From Prevotella koreensis (GTDB lineage Bacteria; Bacteroidota; Bacteroidia; Bacteroidales; Bacteroidaceae): a DNA stretch of 64,000 nucleotides. The position numbers and the translations under genes were made by a program. Shown here one piece after another: positions 54,938-62,873 of this stretch. The stretch is from contig NZ_RYYU01000001.1 of NCBI RefSeq assembly GCF_003977605.1, positions 1,316,539 through 1,380,538 of the forward strand, in the 5' to 3' direction. The notes beneath the pieces were generated by a model. That model saw only the letters and a program-made list of their open reading frames with translations. It ran no database searches and was not told the origin of the DNA. The first letter of the stretch is position 1; each line of letters opens with the position of its first letter.

Positions 54938-55085
54938 CAAAAAGGTAGCCATATATAGATGGTTTTTCACGCCTTTTTTATCGCAGAATGATAAAAAGAC
55001 ACGTCTCTTTCTCGCAGCAGGTAACCATGCTAAGGCTTACGCTAATGTATTATACAGATCTCATCTCGTTTATGGAAAATCCACA

Positions 55086-55250
55086 GAATGATGAACTCAT
55101 AATAATGGCAGAAAAGGAAAATTCATAACCAAAAGAACTTGACTTATTTGATTAGGGGGGCTTTGTTTTCAAAAAATAATGCGGAATTACCTATTTAAAA
55201 GCAATCCCGCAAGCATTTTTATGTGATTTAGGGTTTACCGGACAGCAATA
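55086..55250 (+). repeat. Duplicate IS4 right-end fragment
   Basis: It matches 52911-53074 over its whole length, from GAATGATGAACTCATAATAA to the terminal repeat, with scattered differences, in the same orientation. It forms the true right border next to the target duplication. Confidence 0.8.
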
Positions 55251-55268
55251 ATTTTTTTGATATAACCG

Positions 55269-55895
55269 TCAGAGTTTGCGTATTATTGTCAGTCCATCGC
55301 GAATCGGCAATATCACTCTTTCCACCCTACTGTCACGCGCCACATAGTCATTGAACGCCTCTATGCCCTGCGTTTGTCGGTCGGCAGGTTTCGCTTGTTC
55401 CAGAACATGACCGTCCCACAATATGTTATCGGCAAGAATGAAACCTCCGGGGCGCAATATCCGCAACACCATTTCGTATGTTTCGAGATATGTGCGCTTG
55501 TCGCCATCAATGAAAGCCATGTCGAACTCAATTCCCAATCGCGGTGCTTCTACGTTTGCATCACCGATACGGAAGTCTATCTTGTCTGCAACAGCCGAGC
55601 CTTCTAACCACGTTCGAGTGAAATCTTCCATCTCATCGTTTATCTCGAAAGTGTATAGTCGTCCGCCTTCTTCAAGTCCTTCGGCCATACATATTGCGCT
55701 ATACCCACTGAACGTACCAACCTCAAGAATGTTCTTCGGGCGTATCATCGTGACAATCATCTTCAACAGTCTGCCTTGCAGGTGTCCGCTTGCCATGCGT
55801 CCGTGCAGCAAATGCACGTTCGTGGCTCGCCAAAGACGATAAAGATAATCTCCCTCAGGGTCAATATGTGACAGTATATAATCGTCGAGTGTCAT
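55269..55895 (-). CDS. Class I SAM-dependent O-methyltransferase
   Basis: A 208-residue cytoplasmic methyltransferase of the catechol/caffeoyl-CoA O-methyltransferase type. The SAM-binding motif ILEVGTFSGYSAICMA lies near residues 55-70, the metal/substrate block FDMAFIDGDKRTYLETYE near 125-142, then GGFILADNILWDGHV. The physiological acceptor is unknown; catechol-like small molecules are typical. It ends 6 bp from the right target duplication of the IS4-type unit and lies 27 bp after aroQ on the same strand. Confidence 0.87.
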   Translation of the reverse strand: MTLDDYILSHIDPEGDYLYRLWRATNVHLLHGRMASGHLQGRLLKMIVTMIRPKNILEVGTFSGYSAICMAEGLEEGGRLYTFEINDEMEDFTRTWLEGSAVADKIDFRIGDANVEAPRLGIEFDMAFIDGDKRTYLETYEMVLRILRPGGFILADNILWDGHVLEQAKPADRQTQGIEAFNDYVARDSRVERVILPIRDGLTIIRKL

Positions 55896-55922
55896 TCTTT
55901 TTTTATAATTACCGACGGTCTT

Positions 55923-56342
55923 TCATTTGTTTATGATTGCCTCTACTGCCAACCGGTAACTGTCAAGTCCGAACCCGCAAATCACTCCCATGCACACTGC
56001 GGAGAGCATTGAGTGGTGACGGAAGTCCTCACGTGCATGCACATTTGATATATGAACCTCAACCACCGGCGTTGTTATCGCGCTTATGCAGTCGCGCAGT
56101 GCCACACTCGTGTGCGTGTAACCTCCGGCATTGAGTACTATTCCATCGTATGTGAAGCCCACCTCTTGCATCTTGTTTATCATCTCGCCCTCGATATTGC
56201 TTTGATAATATTCAATATTCACTTGTGGAAACCGTCCACGCAATGTCTGCAAGTACTGCTCCATTCCTTCTTTTCCATATATGCCCGGCTCGCGAGTACC
56301 AAGAAGGTTGAGGTTTGGACCATTAATAATAAGGAGATTCAT
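55923..56342 (-). CDS. aroQ: Type II 3-dehydroquinate dehydratase
   Basis: Third step of the shikimate pathway: dehydrates 3-dehydroquinate. At 139 residues it has the usual size for the dodecameric type II enzyme. The start INGPNLNLLGTREPGIYG contains the lid loop with the catalytic Tyr. YTHTSVALRDCI and VEVHISNVHAREDFRHHS supply the active-site His, Arg and Ser region. It is transcribed with the methyltransferase gene. Confidence 0.95.
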   Translation of the reverse strand: MNLLIINGPNLNLLGTREPGIYGKEGMEQYLQTLRGRFPQVNIEYYQSNIEGEMINKMQEVGFTYDGIVLNAGGYTHTSVALRDCISAITTPVVEVHISNVHAREDFRHHSMLSAVCMGVICGFGLDSYRLAVEAIINK

Positions 56343-56404
56343 GTTTGTTCTGATTACATTTATACGGATTCTATGTGTTTATGAACAGATGAGTATAATC
56401 ACAC

Positions 56405-57190
56405 TCACTTCATTCCACCTATAACACAATCGCAAAACTCATTCACCACATCAAGCATATCGTGCGGAAGATATTCAAACGCACTATTCACAATCTCATC
56501 GGGCACTTCATAGTAAGCCTCAGCGATGGAACCGGCTATTGCTGCTTTCGTGTCGGTGTCGCCATCAGCGAGCACCGCCTTGCGTATAGCATCTTCAAAA
56601 CTGTCGCTTTCGAGAAAACAGCGTATTGCTGCAGGCACCGTTTCTTGACACGTGCCATCGAAATGGCCTAACGAACCAATGCGCATCACATCTTTCAGAG
56701 ATGGTATCTCATATCCGAATTTCTGCTCCACGGAATGTTTCAGTCGTTCTTTCGTTACACGCACGGTGCGAAGCCAATAAATCAGCGTTGCAGTGCATTG
56801 CGCCCCCTTAATGCCTTCCTCATGACTATGCGACACCGCTGCCGAACGCCGTGCTTCCTCCATAACCGTATCAATGTCATTGAACAGCCACCCGACAGAA
56901 CTGACACGCATTGCCGAACCATTGCCGTAAGAGCCGTAAGGGGTGTGGTCGTTGCCCATAAACCACTGATAGAACAGTCCGCCAAAGCCTCGATTATTAT
57001 AACGCCGACACCAATCCACCAGCGACTCGGCATAGTCGCGATGTTTAAGAATAGCATCGGCTATTGCCACCGTGCACACCGTATCATCGGTGAAACAACA
57101 TTCGGGAGTGAACAACTTAAAACCCGGCTGCGGTGGCGGACCTGCCTCAAATCTCGACCCTACAATGTCTCCTATTATCGCGCCTAACAT
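56405..57190 (-). CDS. ADP-ribosylglycohydrolase family protein
   Basis: A 261-residue hydrolase of the DraG/ARH fold that removes ADP-ribose from proteins or small molecules. The metal-binding CCFTDDTVCTVAIADA near residues 31-46 and the C-terminal DGDTDTKAAIAGSIAEAYY near residues 208-226 carry the Asp/Thr ligands of the binuclear Mg site. The start LGAIIGDIVGSRFE is also conserved. The substrate is unknown. It lies 15 bp after the TPR-protease gene on the same strand, so the two may be co-transcribed. Confidence 0.9.
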   Translation of the reverse strand: MLGAIIGDIVGSRFEAGPPPQPGFKLFTPECCFTDDTVCTVAIADAILKHRDYAESLVDWCRRYNNRGFGGLFYQWFMGNDHTPYGSYGNGSAMRVSSVGWLFNDIDTVMEEARRSAAVSHSHEEGIKGAQCTATLIYWLRTVRVTKERLKHSVEQKFGYEIPSLKDVMRIGSLGHFDGTCQETVPAAIRCFLESDSFEDAIRKAVLADGDTDTKAAIAGSIAEAYYEVPDEIVNSAFEYLPHDMLDVVNEFCDCVIGGMK

Positions 57191-57205
57191 ATAGCCCCTC
57201 CTTGT

Positions 57206-59254
57206 TTATTTCTGAACTTTATGCGTTATTTTCAGCACTTTCTTTTCTTTGTCTATCTCAATCTTTCCAACACGATTCAGCACCGTTTGTCCGAGTAACA
57301 GCGGTGCTTTCTGGTTTCTCACCACGTTAGCCCTGACATTGTCGATTGACAGTCCGCCGAAGTTAACGTTGCGCAGATTTATCACCGTACCCGCACTCAC
57401 GTTTCCGTTGGCATCAGTGAAGTTAGCCGACCCGATGACATCACTCTTTGAGAGATAGCCGTTCTTCATCATGAACGTAGCCTCAACCATCGACAGACAG
57501 ACATCACTCGCTCCGGTATCGAAGATGAAACTCAGTGGCAGGTCGTTTATGGAGCACTTCACACGGTACAGATTACCTTCCTTGGTGAAAGGCACTTCCA
57601 CCTCCTCGTCCTCATATTCTATTTCGTCAGACTTTTCTTTAAGTTTTGCTACGATTTCCGCAACTTTCTTGCGCTGTTCCTGCATTATCTGCTTAAACTC
57701 TTCGTTGTCTCTCACGTTATCCATGTCGAAGTCGGCATCGATATGACCGAGTTCAAAAACGCCTTTTTCGAACACCTTGCGCAGGTATTGGCACGCCATC
57801 TTCGGGTCGTTCAGTCGCGAGTAGAGGCACGACGCATTATACAACATGCCAATCGAACTGTCGTTTGCCAGCACACTGTCGCACATCTCCACCGCTTTCT
57901 CGCGGTTTCCGAGCATGGCATAAGCAAACATCGCTTCCGAGGCAGTGGCCGGAACGGAATCTATCTCAATCACTTTCTCATAGTCGGCACGCGCCACATC
58001 GGTGTTTCCAAGTTTTGTATTGCAATATCCACGATATAGATACGCATGTGTACTATTGCCATCGATGCTTATCGCAGTGTTGTAGTCGTCGATTGCCGCA
58101 TTGTAAAGCCCCGCACACATCATTTCGGTTCCGAGTGCCTGATGCGAAAAGTCGTTTTCCGAAGCATTATCAACCATCTTCGTTGCCGATGTTATCGCGC
58201 CTTTCACGTCGCCCATACAATGAGCCACACGAGACTTCAGCCAATGATAATTTATGTCTGTGCTATCTTCCTCAAGCGCATTGTCTATGTTTTTCATTGC
58301 CTCGTCATACATTCCAAGGTCACTGTAAGCGCTGGCCAACAGGTAAGAAGCAGTCTCGGTGTTCCCTATATCGTACAATTTCTTAAAAAAAGGAATGGCA
58401 TCCTGCGGTTTGCCCAACTTGGCACATAACGAACCGGCAATAAAATACCATGTCATTTCCGTAGGGTCTTTCTTTGCCTCAGTTTTCAGTCGTGAAATTA
58501 GTTGCGAGAACTGCGGTTCTTCGTCAATCTTCGACATCAATTCCATCACCCATCCGCTGCCACCAAGGGAAGCCGCCTTTACAATGTCGTCTATTGCCTT
58601 TCCCCACTTCTTCTGTCCGATGTAACATTCTGCTCTGAAGCAATACACCTGCGTTTCATCCGGCGAGAGTTTCAAAGCGTGATCGAAATTCTTCTCTGCC
58701 TCGGCATAGTTTTTCTGTTCTGTGGCATTGCGACCAAGCCCAAGAAATCCCACCGTCGAACCTTGGTCTATCTTGGTGATTTTGCGGTAGTCGGCATCAG
58801 AAAGGTCATACTTCTTCATCTCGTAGTATTCCTGTCCGCGGAAATTAAGATAGTCAATGTCTTCCGGCTGCGCCTCTATCGCCAGTCCTAATTCCTCAAT
58901 AGCCTTATCTTTCTGCCCGAGGCTCTTATACAAATTGGCCTTCAGATTATGCGAGAAACCGATGTATTCGCCATCTTTCTTCGGTAGGAATTTCAGTGCT
59001 TTTTCAATATTAGAGAGAGCAAGTCCGTTCTCGTCTTTCTGTAGATATATCCAAGCCACACGGAAATGAGCGTAACCGTTCTTGGGATTTTCTTTCAGTT
59101 CTTTTTGAAGATACTGCAGTGCCTCATCATAGTCACCATTTTCCACAGCCTCCTCGGCACGAAGATAGTTAAAGGAGGTCGGTCGTTTAATCTCTTTCGC
59201 GGACACAACGACGCTCATTAAAAAAGCCAATACTATCGGCAAAAACTTTCTCAT
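57206..59254 (-). CDS. TPR protein with C-terminal retropepsin-like domain
   Basis: A 682-residue exported protein with a signal peptide (residues 1-19, ending VSA). About 12-14 tetratricopeptide repeats run from residue 30 to 540 (for example NGYAHFRVAWIYLQKDENGL and THAYLYRGYCNTKLGNTDVA). A short charged linker is followed by a clan AA aspartic protease domain: SFIFDTGASDVCLSM near 578 and PLLLGQTVLNRVGKIEID near 650. The domain matches the separate lipoprotein protease at 49637-50155. The TPR part probably selects partners in the periplasm. Confidence 0.87.
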   Translation of the reverse strand: MRKFLPIVLAFLMSVVVSAKEIKRPTSFNYLRAEEAVENGDYDEALQYLQKELKENPKNGYAHFRVAWIYLQKDENGLALSNIEKALKFLPKKDGEYIGFSHNLKANLYKSLGQKDKAIEELGLAIEAQPEDIDYLNFRGQEYYEMKKYDLSDADYRKITKIDQGSTVGFLGLGRNATEQKNYAEAEKNFDHALKLSPDETQVYCFRAECYIGQKKWGKAIDDIVKAASLGGSGWVMELMSKIDEEPQFSQLISRLKTEAKKDPTEMTWYFIAGSLCAKLGKPQDAIPFFKKLYDIGNTETASYLLASAYSDLGMYDEAMKNIDNALEEDSTDINYHWLKSRVAHCMGDVKGAITSATKMVDNASENDFSHQALGTEMMCAGLYNAAIDDYNTAISIDGNSTHAYLYRGYCNTKLGNTDVARADYEKVIEIDSVPATASEAMFAYAMLGNREKAVEMCDSVLANDSSIGMLYNASCLYSRLNDPKMACQYLRKVFEKGVFELGHIDADFDMDNVRDNEEFKQIMQEQRKKVAEIVAKLKEKSDEIEYEDEEVEVPFTKEGNLYRVKCSINDLPLSFIFDTGASDVCLSMVEATFMMKNGYLSKSDVIGSANFTDANGNVSAGTVINLRNVNFGGLSIDNVRANVVRNQKAPLLLGQTVLNRVGKIEIDKEKKVLKITHKVQK

Positions 59255-59288
59255 AATCTACTGTTTAGTATTTTAATCAATATATTTG

Positions 59289-59319
59289 CAAAGGTATGAA
59301 TTATTTATTTACCCTCAAA
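59289..59319 (-). promoter_or_regulatory. Promoter of the TPR-protease gene
   Basis: On the minus strand TTTG (59316-59319), 19 bp, and TACCTTTG (59289-59296). The leader is about 30 nt. Confidence 0.65.
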
Positions 59320-59590
59320 ACATTTTTGACAAAAAGACATAAGGTTTTGGACAGAAAGACATAATTGGTTGGACATAAAGACAAAAAGGCCATTGACAGA
59401 AAGACATAAGGTTATTGACAGAAAGACAAAAAGGTTTTGGACATAAAGACATAAATCCCTAAAAAGAAACAACTTGCATCCAAATTCATACGAGATATAT
59501 TCTTTTTGTCTTTCTGTTTAACCCTTTTTGTCTTTCTGTCAAAAAACATTTTGTCTTTCTGTCCAACCAATTATGTCTTTATGTCCACCA
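59320..59590. repeat. Inverted arrays of GACAGAAAGACATAA units
   Basis: Six direct units of 21-23 bp built on TTGGACAGAAAGACATAAGG run from about 59325 to 59458. After a 50-bp AT-rich spacer, four units in the opposite orientation follow (59502-59588). One segment (59349-59377) is complementary to 59558-59586 over about 28 nt with few mismatches, so a very long hairpin can form. Units follow each other without unique spacers, so it is not CRISPR. Confidence 0.75.
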
Positions 59591-59591
59591 C

Positions 59592-59652
59592 AAAATCGCC
59601 CAAATTGCCACGCAATTTCGCCCATTTTGCTCACCAATTTCGCCGAAATTGC
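59592..59652. repeat. Palindromic AATTTCGCCCAAATT repeat, copy 2
   Basis: It contains AAAATCGCCCAAATTGCC, GCAATTTCGCCCATTTTGC and CACCAATTTCGCCGAAATTG. Same word family as 34342-34400. The remaining sequence up to 59850 shows nothing supported. Confidence 0.5.
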
Positions 59653-59857
59653 TCTTCAAAAGGACATGTTTAAGTCTATCGAAAACACCAAGACGTAGTC
59701 TTGAAAAAGGCTTTTGCCAACATACATTTCCATAACACCCTCGCCATTTCCCCGAAAAATCACAAAAGTTGTCAAAATAAAACTTAAAAATCGCAGTTCA
59801 AATCATTATTTTAGATAATAATACCGACAAATGATATGGTAATTGCAGAAATCTGAT

Positions 59858-59865
59858 TACTTTTG
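59858..59865 (+). promoter_or_regulatory. -7 box of the DUF6242-DUF6089-uppS-bamA run
   Basis: TACTTTTG lies 26 bp before the DUF6242 start codon. A clear -33 box at the right distance is not visible. Confidence 0.4.
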
Positions 59866-59891
59866 CACGTAAAATTCAAATAAATAAGAAA

Positions 59892-61310
59892 ATGAAAAGG
59901 ATTATTTCACCTTTCCTGATAATATTGTTTGCGGCAGCGACATTGGTGTCGTGTTTTCCGGACGATAACGACAAAAACGTGTCTTACAAGGACACCGCAA
60001 TAAACGCATTTGCAATCAAAACTATGCGTTTGTATAAGACTAAAAAGTCGTCAAAGGGAGAAGATAGCACATACGTGGTGACAGTGAGCGGAGCATTGTT
60101 CCGTTTCAAAATAGACCAGAACAAATGCGAAATCTACAACACCGACTCCCTGCCTTACGGTATCGATGCGACTAAAATGCTCATCACTGCGACAACCGAG
60201 AAGAACGGAAAGGTGGGATTGAAATCTATTATCGGAACAGATATAAAGAGTATTACCAGCAACGACACGCTCGATTTCTCCGTTCCACGCACGCTGGTTG
60301 TGATGAGTCACGACGGAAAGAACACGCGCGAATACACCGTGAAAGTGAACGTACACAAACAGAAAGCAAACGACTTCAAATGGACAAAGCTCGACACGAA
60401 TGCCGAAATGGCGACATTCAAAGCGTTCAGGGCTTTCGCAATAGGAGACAGGATACTGGCTTTCGGTAGTGACGGAACAAAAACCGTGGCCATGCAGACC
60501 GGTGTAAACGATGGCAAGTCATGGACTTCGGTACCATTCAATTTCAACGAACCGCTCGACAAAGATGCCTATCAGAACATCGTGAAGAAAGGCGACAGAC
60601 TATACATGATTCATAACGGGCGATTGATGTCTTCAGAAGATGGTGGCACATGGGATGTAGTGAGCATGCCGGCGGTGAAAAGACTTGTCGCAGCATCAAG
60701 CAGCAGACTGTTCGCTTTCGATGCGGAAGGAAAGATGTCGTGCAGTTACGATGGTGTGACATGGGTTGCAGACGATATTGACAGCGGTCAGGAATTGCTG
60801 CCGACAACCGACATAAACTATGCATGCACCACTCTTCGCACGAATAAAGACGTAGAACACGTGGTGCTCGTGGGCAACCGTGACGCAGCATACACGGCCG
60901 ACACAACCGCCGTGATATGGGGAAAAATCGAAGACAAAGGAAAATATGCCCTCAACATGCCGTGGGCTTACTATGTCATTGACAATAACAGCAAATATGT
61001 AATGCCGCGACTGGCCGACATGAGCATGACGTTATGCGGCGACCTTCTGCTGGCTGTGGGAGGCAAAGGCATTGCACCGTGCAAGGTCGAGGCGTTCGAC
61101 AAGATATATACCAGTGGCGACATGGGTATAACATGGGTAAATGATGCTCGCTACCAACTGCCCGAGGGCATCGACAAGAATGCCACGGCAATGGCTTTGG
61201 TGACCGATAGCGGTAACCACCTGTGGATTATCTGCGCCGGAACAGGACAGATATGGCGCGGACGACTGAACAGCTTGGGTTGGCAGTCGGCTTTGGATGG
61301 CAAGAAATAA
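59892..61310 (+). CDS. DUF6242 lipoprotein
   Basis: A 472-residue lipoprotein (lipobox VSC near residue 21). An N-terminal beta region of about 140 residues with YKDTAINAFAIKTMRLYKTK is followed by a BNR/Kelch-like propeller (repeats such as NDGKSWTSVPF, EDGGTWDVVSMP and SYDGVTWVADDI, with Asp-box-like turns). This matches the DUF6242 proteins found before DUF6089, uppS and bamA in Bacteroidales. The function is unknown. Its position suggests an envelope role. It lies 49 bp before the next gene. Confidence 0.85.
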   Translation: MKRIISPFLIILFAAATLVSCFPDDNDKNVSYKDTAINAFAIKTMRLYKTKKSSKGEDSTYVVTVSGALFRFKIDQNKCEIYNTDSLPYGIDATKMLITATTEKNGKVGLKSIIGTDIKSITSNDTLDFSVPRTLVVMSHDGKNTREYTVKVNVHKQKANDFKWTKLDTNAEMATFKAFRAFAIGDRILAFGSDGTKTVAMQTGVNDGKSWTSVPFNFNEPLDKDAYQNIVKKGDRLYMIHNGRLMSSEDGGTWDVVSMPAVKRLVAASSSRLFAFDAEGKMSCSYDGVTWVADDIDSGQELLPTTDINYACTTLRTNKDVEHVVLVGNRDAAYTADTTAVIWGKIEDKGKYALNMPWAYYVIDNNSKYVMPRLADMSMTLCGDLLLAVGGKGIAPCKVEAFDKIYTSGDMGITWVNDARYQLPEGIDKNATAMALVTDSGNHLWIICAGTGQIWRGRLNSLGWQSALDGKK

Positions 61311-61359
61311 TAGTGTCCCTCGCGCACGCGTATTATATAATATGGAATAGTAAAGGCAG

Positions 61360-62064
61360 ATGAAGCAACGTCTTAACCCTATACTGCGACTCGTCATTAT
61401 GACGGTCTTCATGTTCTCTTCGCTCGCCCTCCTTGCACAGGAAGACGAGGAATATCGCATGGAGATAGGCGCGGGCGTAGGGGTGACAGGCTATCTCGGC
61501 GACTTCAACTCAAGTCTGACAAGCAATCTGCAACCCTCCGCAACGGCGGTGATGCGCAAAACTTTCAATCCGTACATGGGACTGAAAGCGCAGATGGGAT
61601 ATGGGAAAATGAAAGGAAAGGCAGCCGATGCCAATACATACTATCCACAACTCAATGGCTCAAAATATGAGTTCGACAACACCCTCGTCAACGTGGATCT
61701 TTCATACGAATACAACTTCTGGCCATACGGCACAGGAAGGGAATACCGAGGAGCAAAGCCACTGACACCGTTCATTGCTATAGGACTCGGAGGAACGTTC
61801 GTAAAGGGTAAGGAGAAAAACGTTTTCACTGCCAATATTCCTATCGGAGTGGGAGTGAAATACAAAGTAGCACCGAGAGTGAACCTCGGCATAGAATGGG
61901 CAATGCACTTCTCGCTGAGCGACGAACTCGACGGAATAAAAGACCCGTACAATATAATAAGTAACGGTGCTTTCAAGAATACAGACTGCTATCACACACT
62001 TCAGGTGACGCTGACATACAGTTTCATGCCGAAGTGCAGGACTTGTCATAACGATAGATACTGA
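61360..62064 (+). CDS. DUF6089 outer membrane beta-barrel protein
   Basis: A 234-residue protein with a signal peptide (residues 1-27, ending LLAQ). An eight-stranded OmpA-like barrel of the DUF6089 group is suggested by alternating strands ([53 protein letters not shown]) and the end [20 protein letters not shown]. It may work with outer membrane assembly, as bamA follows two genes later. The stop lies 2 bp before uppS. Confidence 0.88.
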   Translation: MKQRLNPILRLVIMTVFMFSSLALLAQEDEEYRMEIGAGVGVTGYLGDFNSSLTSNLQPSATAVMRKTFNPYMGLKAQMGYGKMKGKAADANTYYPQLNGSKYEFDNTLVNVDLSYEYNFWPYGTGREYRGAKPLTPFIAIGLGGTFVKGKEKNVFTANIPIGVGVKYKVAPRVNLGIEWAMHFSLSDELDGIKDPYNIISNGAFKNTDCYHTLQVTLTYSFMPKCRTCHNDRY

Positions 62065-62066
62065 TT

Positions 62067-62816
62067 ATGGAACAACTGGATATGAACCGCATTCCGCAGC
62101 ACATTGCCATGATAATGGATGGCAACGGACGCTGGGCACAGGAACATGGATACGAACGCACATTCGGACATCAGGCCGGAGTAGAAACGGTGCGACGCAT
62201 CACGGCAGAGTGTGTCAGACTGGGAGTGAAATATCTCACACTATACACCTTCTCGACAGAGAATTGGAACAGACCCGTAAGCGAGGTTTCCGCGCTAATG
62301 GGACTGGTGCTGACATCGCTCGAAGACGAAATCTTCATGAAGAACAACGTCAGACTGAGAGTGATAGGAGACATAGACAGACTGCCGAAAGAGGTGGCCG
62401 AGAAACTGTGGAGCACAATGGAACGCACCGCAGACAATGACAGCATGACACTGGTGGTGGCATTGAGTTACTCGGCACGATGGGAAATAACACAGGCCGT
62501 GCGCAACATCGTGTGGGAGATAAAGAAAAATAACCTCATGCCGACAACCATTGACCCGGAAGAAATAACCGAAGAGACGGTGGCAAAGCACCTCGAAACA
62601 GACTTCATGCCAGACCCTGAACTGCTCATTCGCACAGGAGGAGAACTGCGCGTGAGCAACTACCTGCTATGGCAAATTGCTTATTCGGAACTTTATTTCA
62701 CCGATACCTACTGGCCCGACTTTGACGAAAAGGGTTTGCAGGCTGCCATACTCGACTATCAGGGAAGGCAACGACGATTCGGAAAGACCGGAGAGCAGGT
62801 GGAAGAAGAAGGATAA
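62067..62816 (+). CDS. uppS: Isoprenyl transferase (undecaprenyl diphosphate synthase)
   Basis: Cis-prenyltransferase that makes the undecaprenyl diphosphate carrier for peptidoglycan and surface glycans. The catalytic motif [12 protein letters not shown] lies at residues 13-24. [13 protein letters not shown] near residue 54 and [20 protein letters not shown] near 191 are the other family blocks. At 249 residues it has the normal length. It lies between DUF6089 and bamA in an operon common in Bacteroidales. Confidence 0.95.
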   Translation: MEQLDMNRIPQHIAMIMDGNGRWAQEHGYERTFGHQAGVETVRRITAECVRLGVKYLTLYTFSTENWNRPVSEVSALMGLVLTSLEDEIFMKNNVRLRVIGDIDRLPKEVAEKLWSTMERTADNDSMTLVVALSYSARWEITQAVRNIVWEIKKNNLMPTTIDPEEITEETVAKHLETDFMPDPELLIRTGGELRVSNYLLWQIAYSELYFTDTYWPDFDEKGLQAAILDYQGRQRRFGKTGEQVEEEG

Positions 62817-62873
62817 GAAAAAGAGAATGGTGTTCAAAATACCTCATAAAGAAAAATACAACAGACGTTGAGA

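Larger units (their letters stand above)
52254..55250. mobile_element. IS4-type element with HEPN/DUF262 cargo
   Basis: A 3.0-kb unit. The left terminal repeat TATTGCTGTCCGATAAACC (52254-52272) and right repeat GGTTTACCGGACAGCAATA (55232-55250) are inverted copies with one mismatch. The direct repeat ATTTTTTTGATA (52242-52253 and 55251-55262) flanks the whole unit, a 12-bp target duplication typical of IS4 relatives. Inside are a decayed transposase gene, a second right end (53056-53074), two minus-strand genes, and a 165-bp duplicate of the IS right end. The cargo therefore seems to have moved as part of this unit. Confidence 0.75.

Noticed and set aside
54897..55091. 64-codon plus-strand frame
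   Set aside because: It lies over the DUF262 promoter and runs into the duplicated IS4 end; no coding signal.
59320..59590. CRISPR array
   Set aside because: Units of 21-23 bp abut each other without unique spacers, occur in both directions and have no cas genes nearby.
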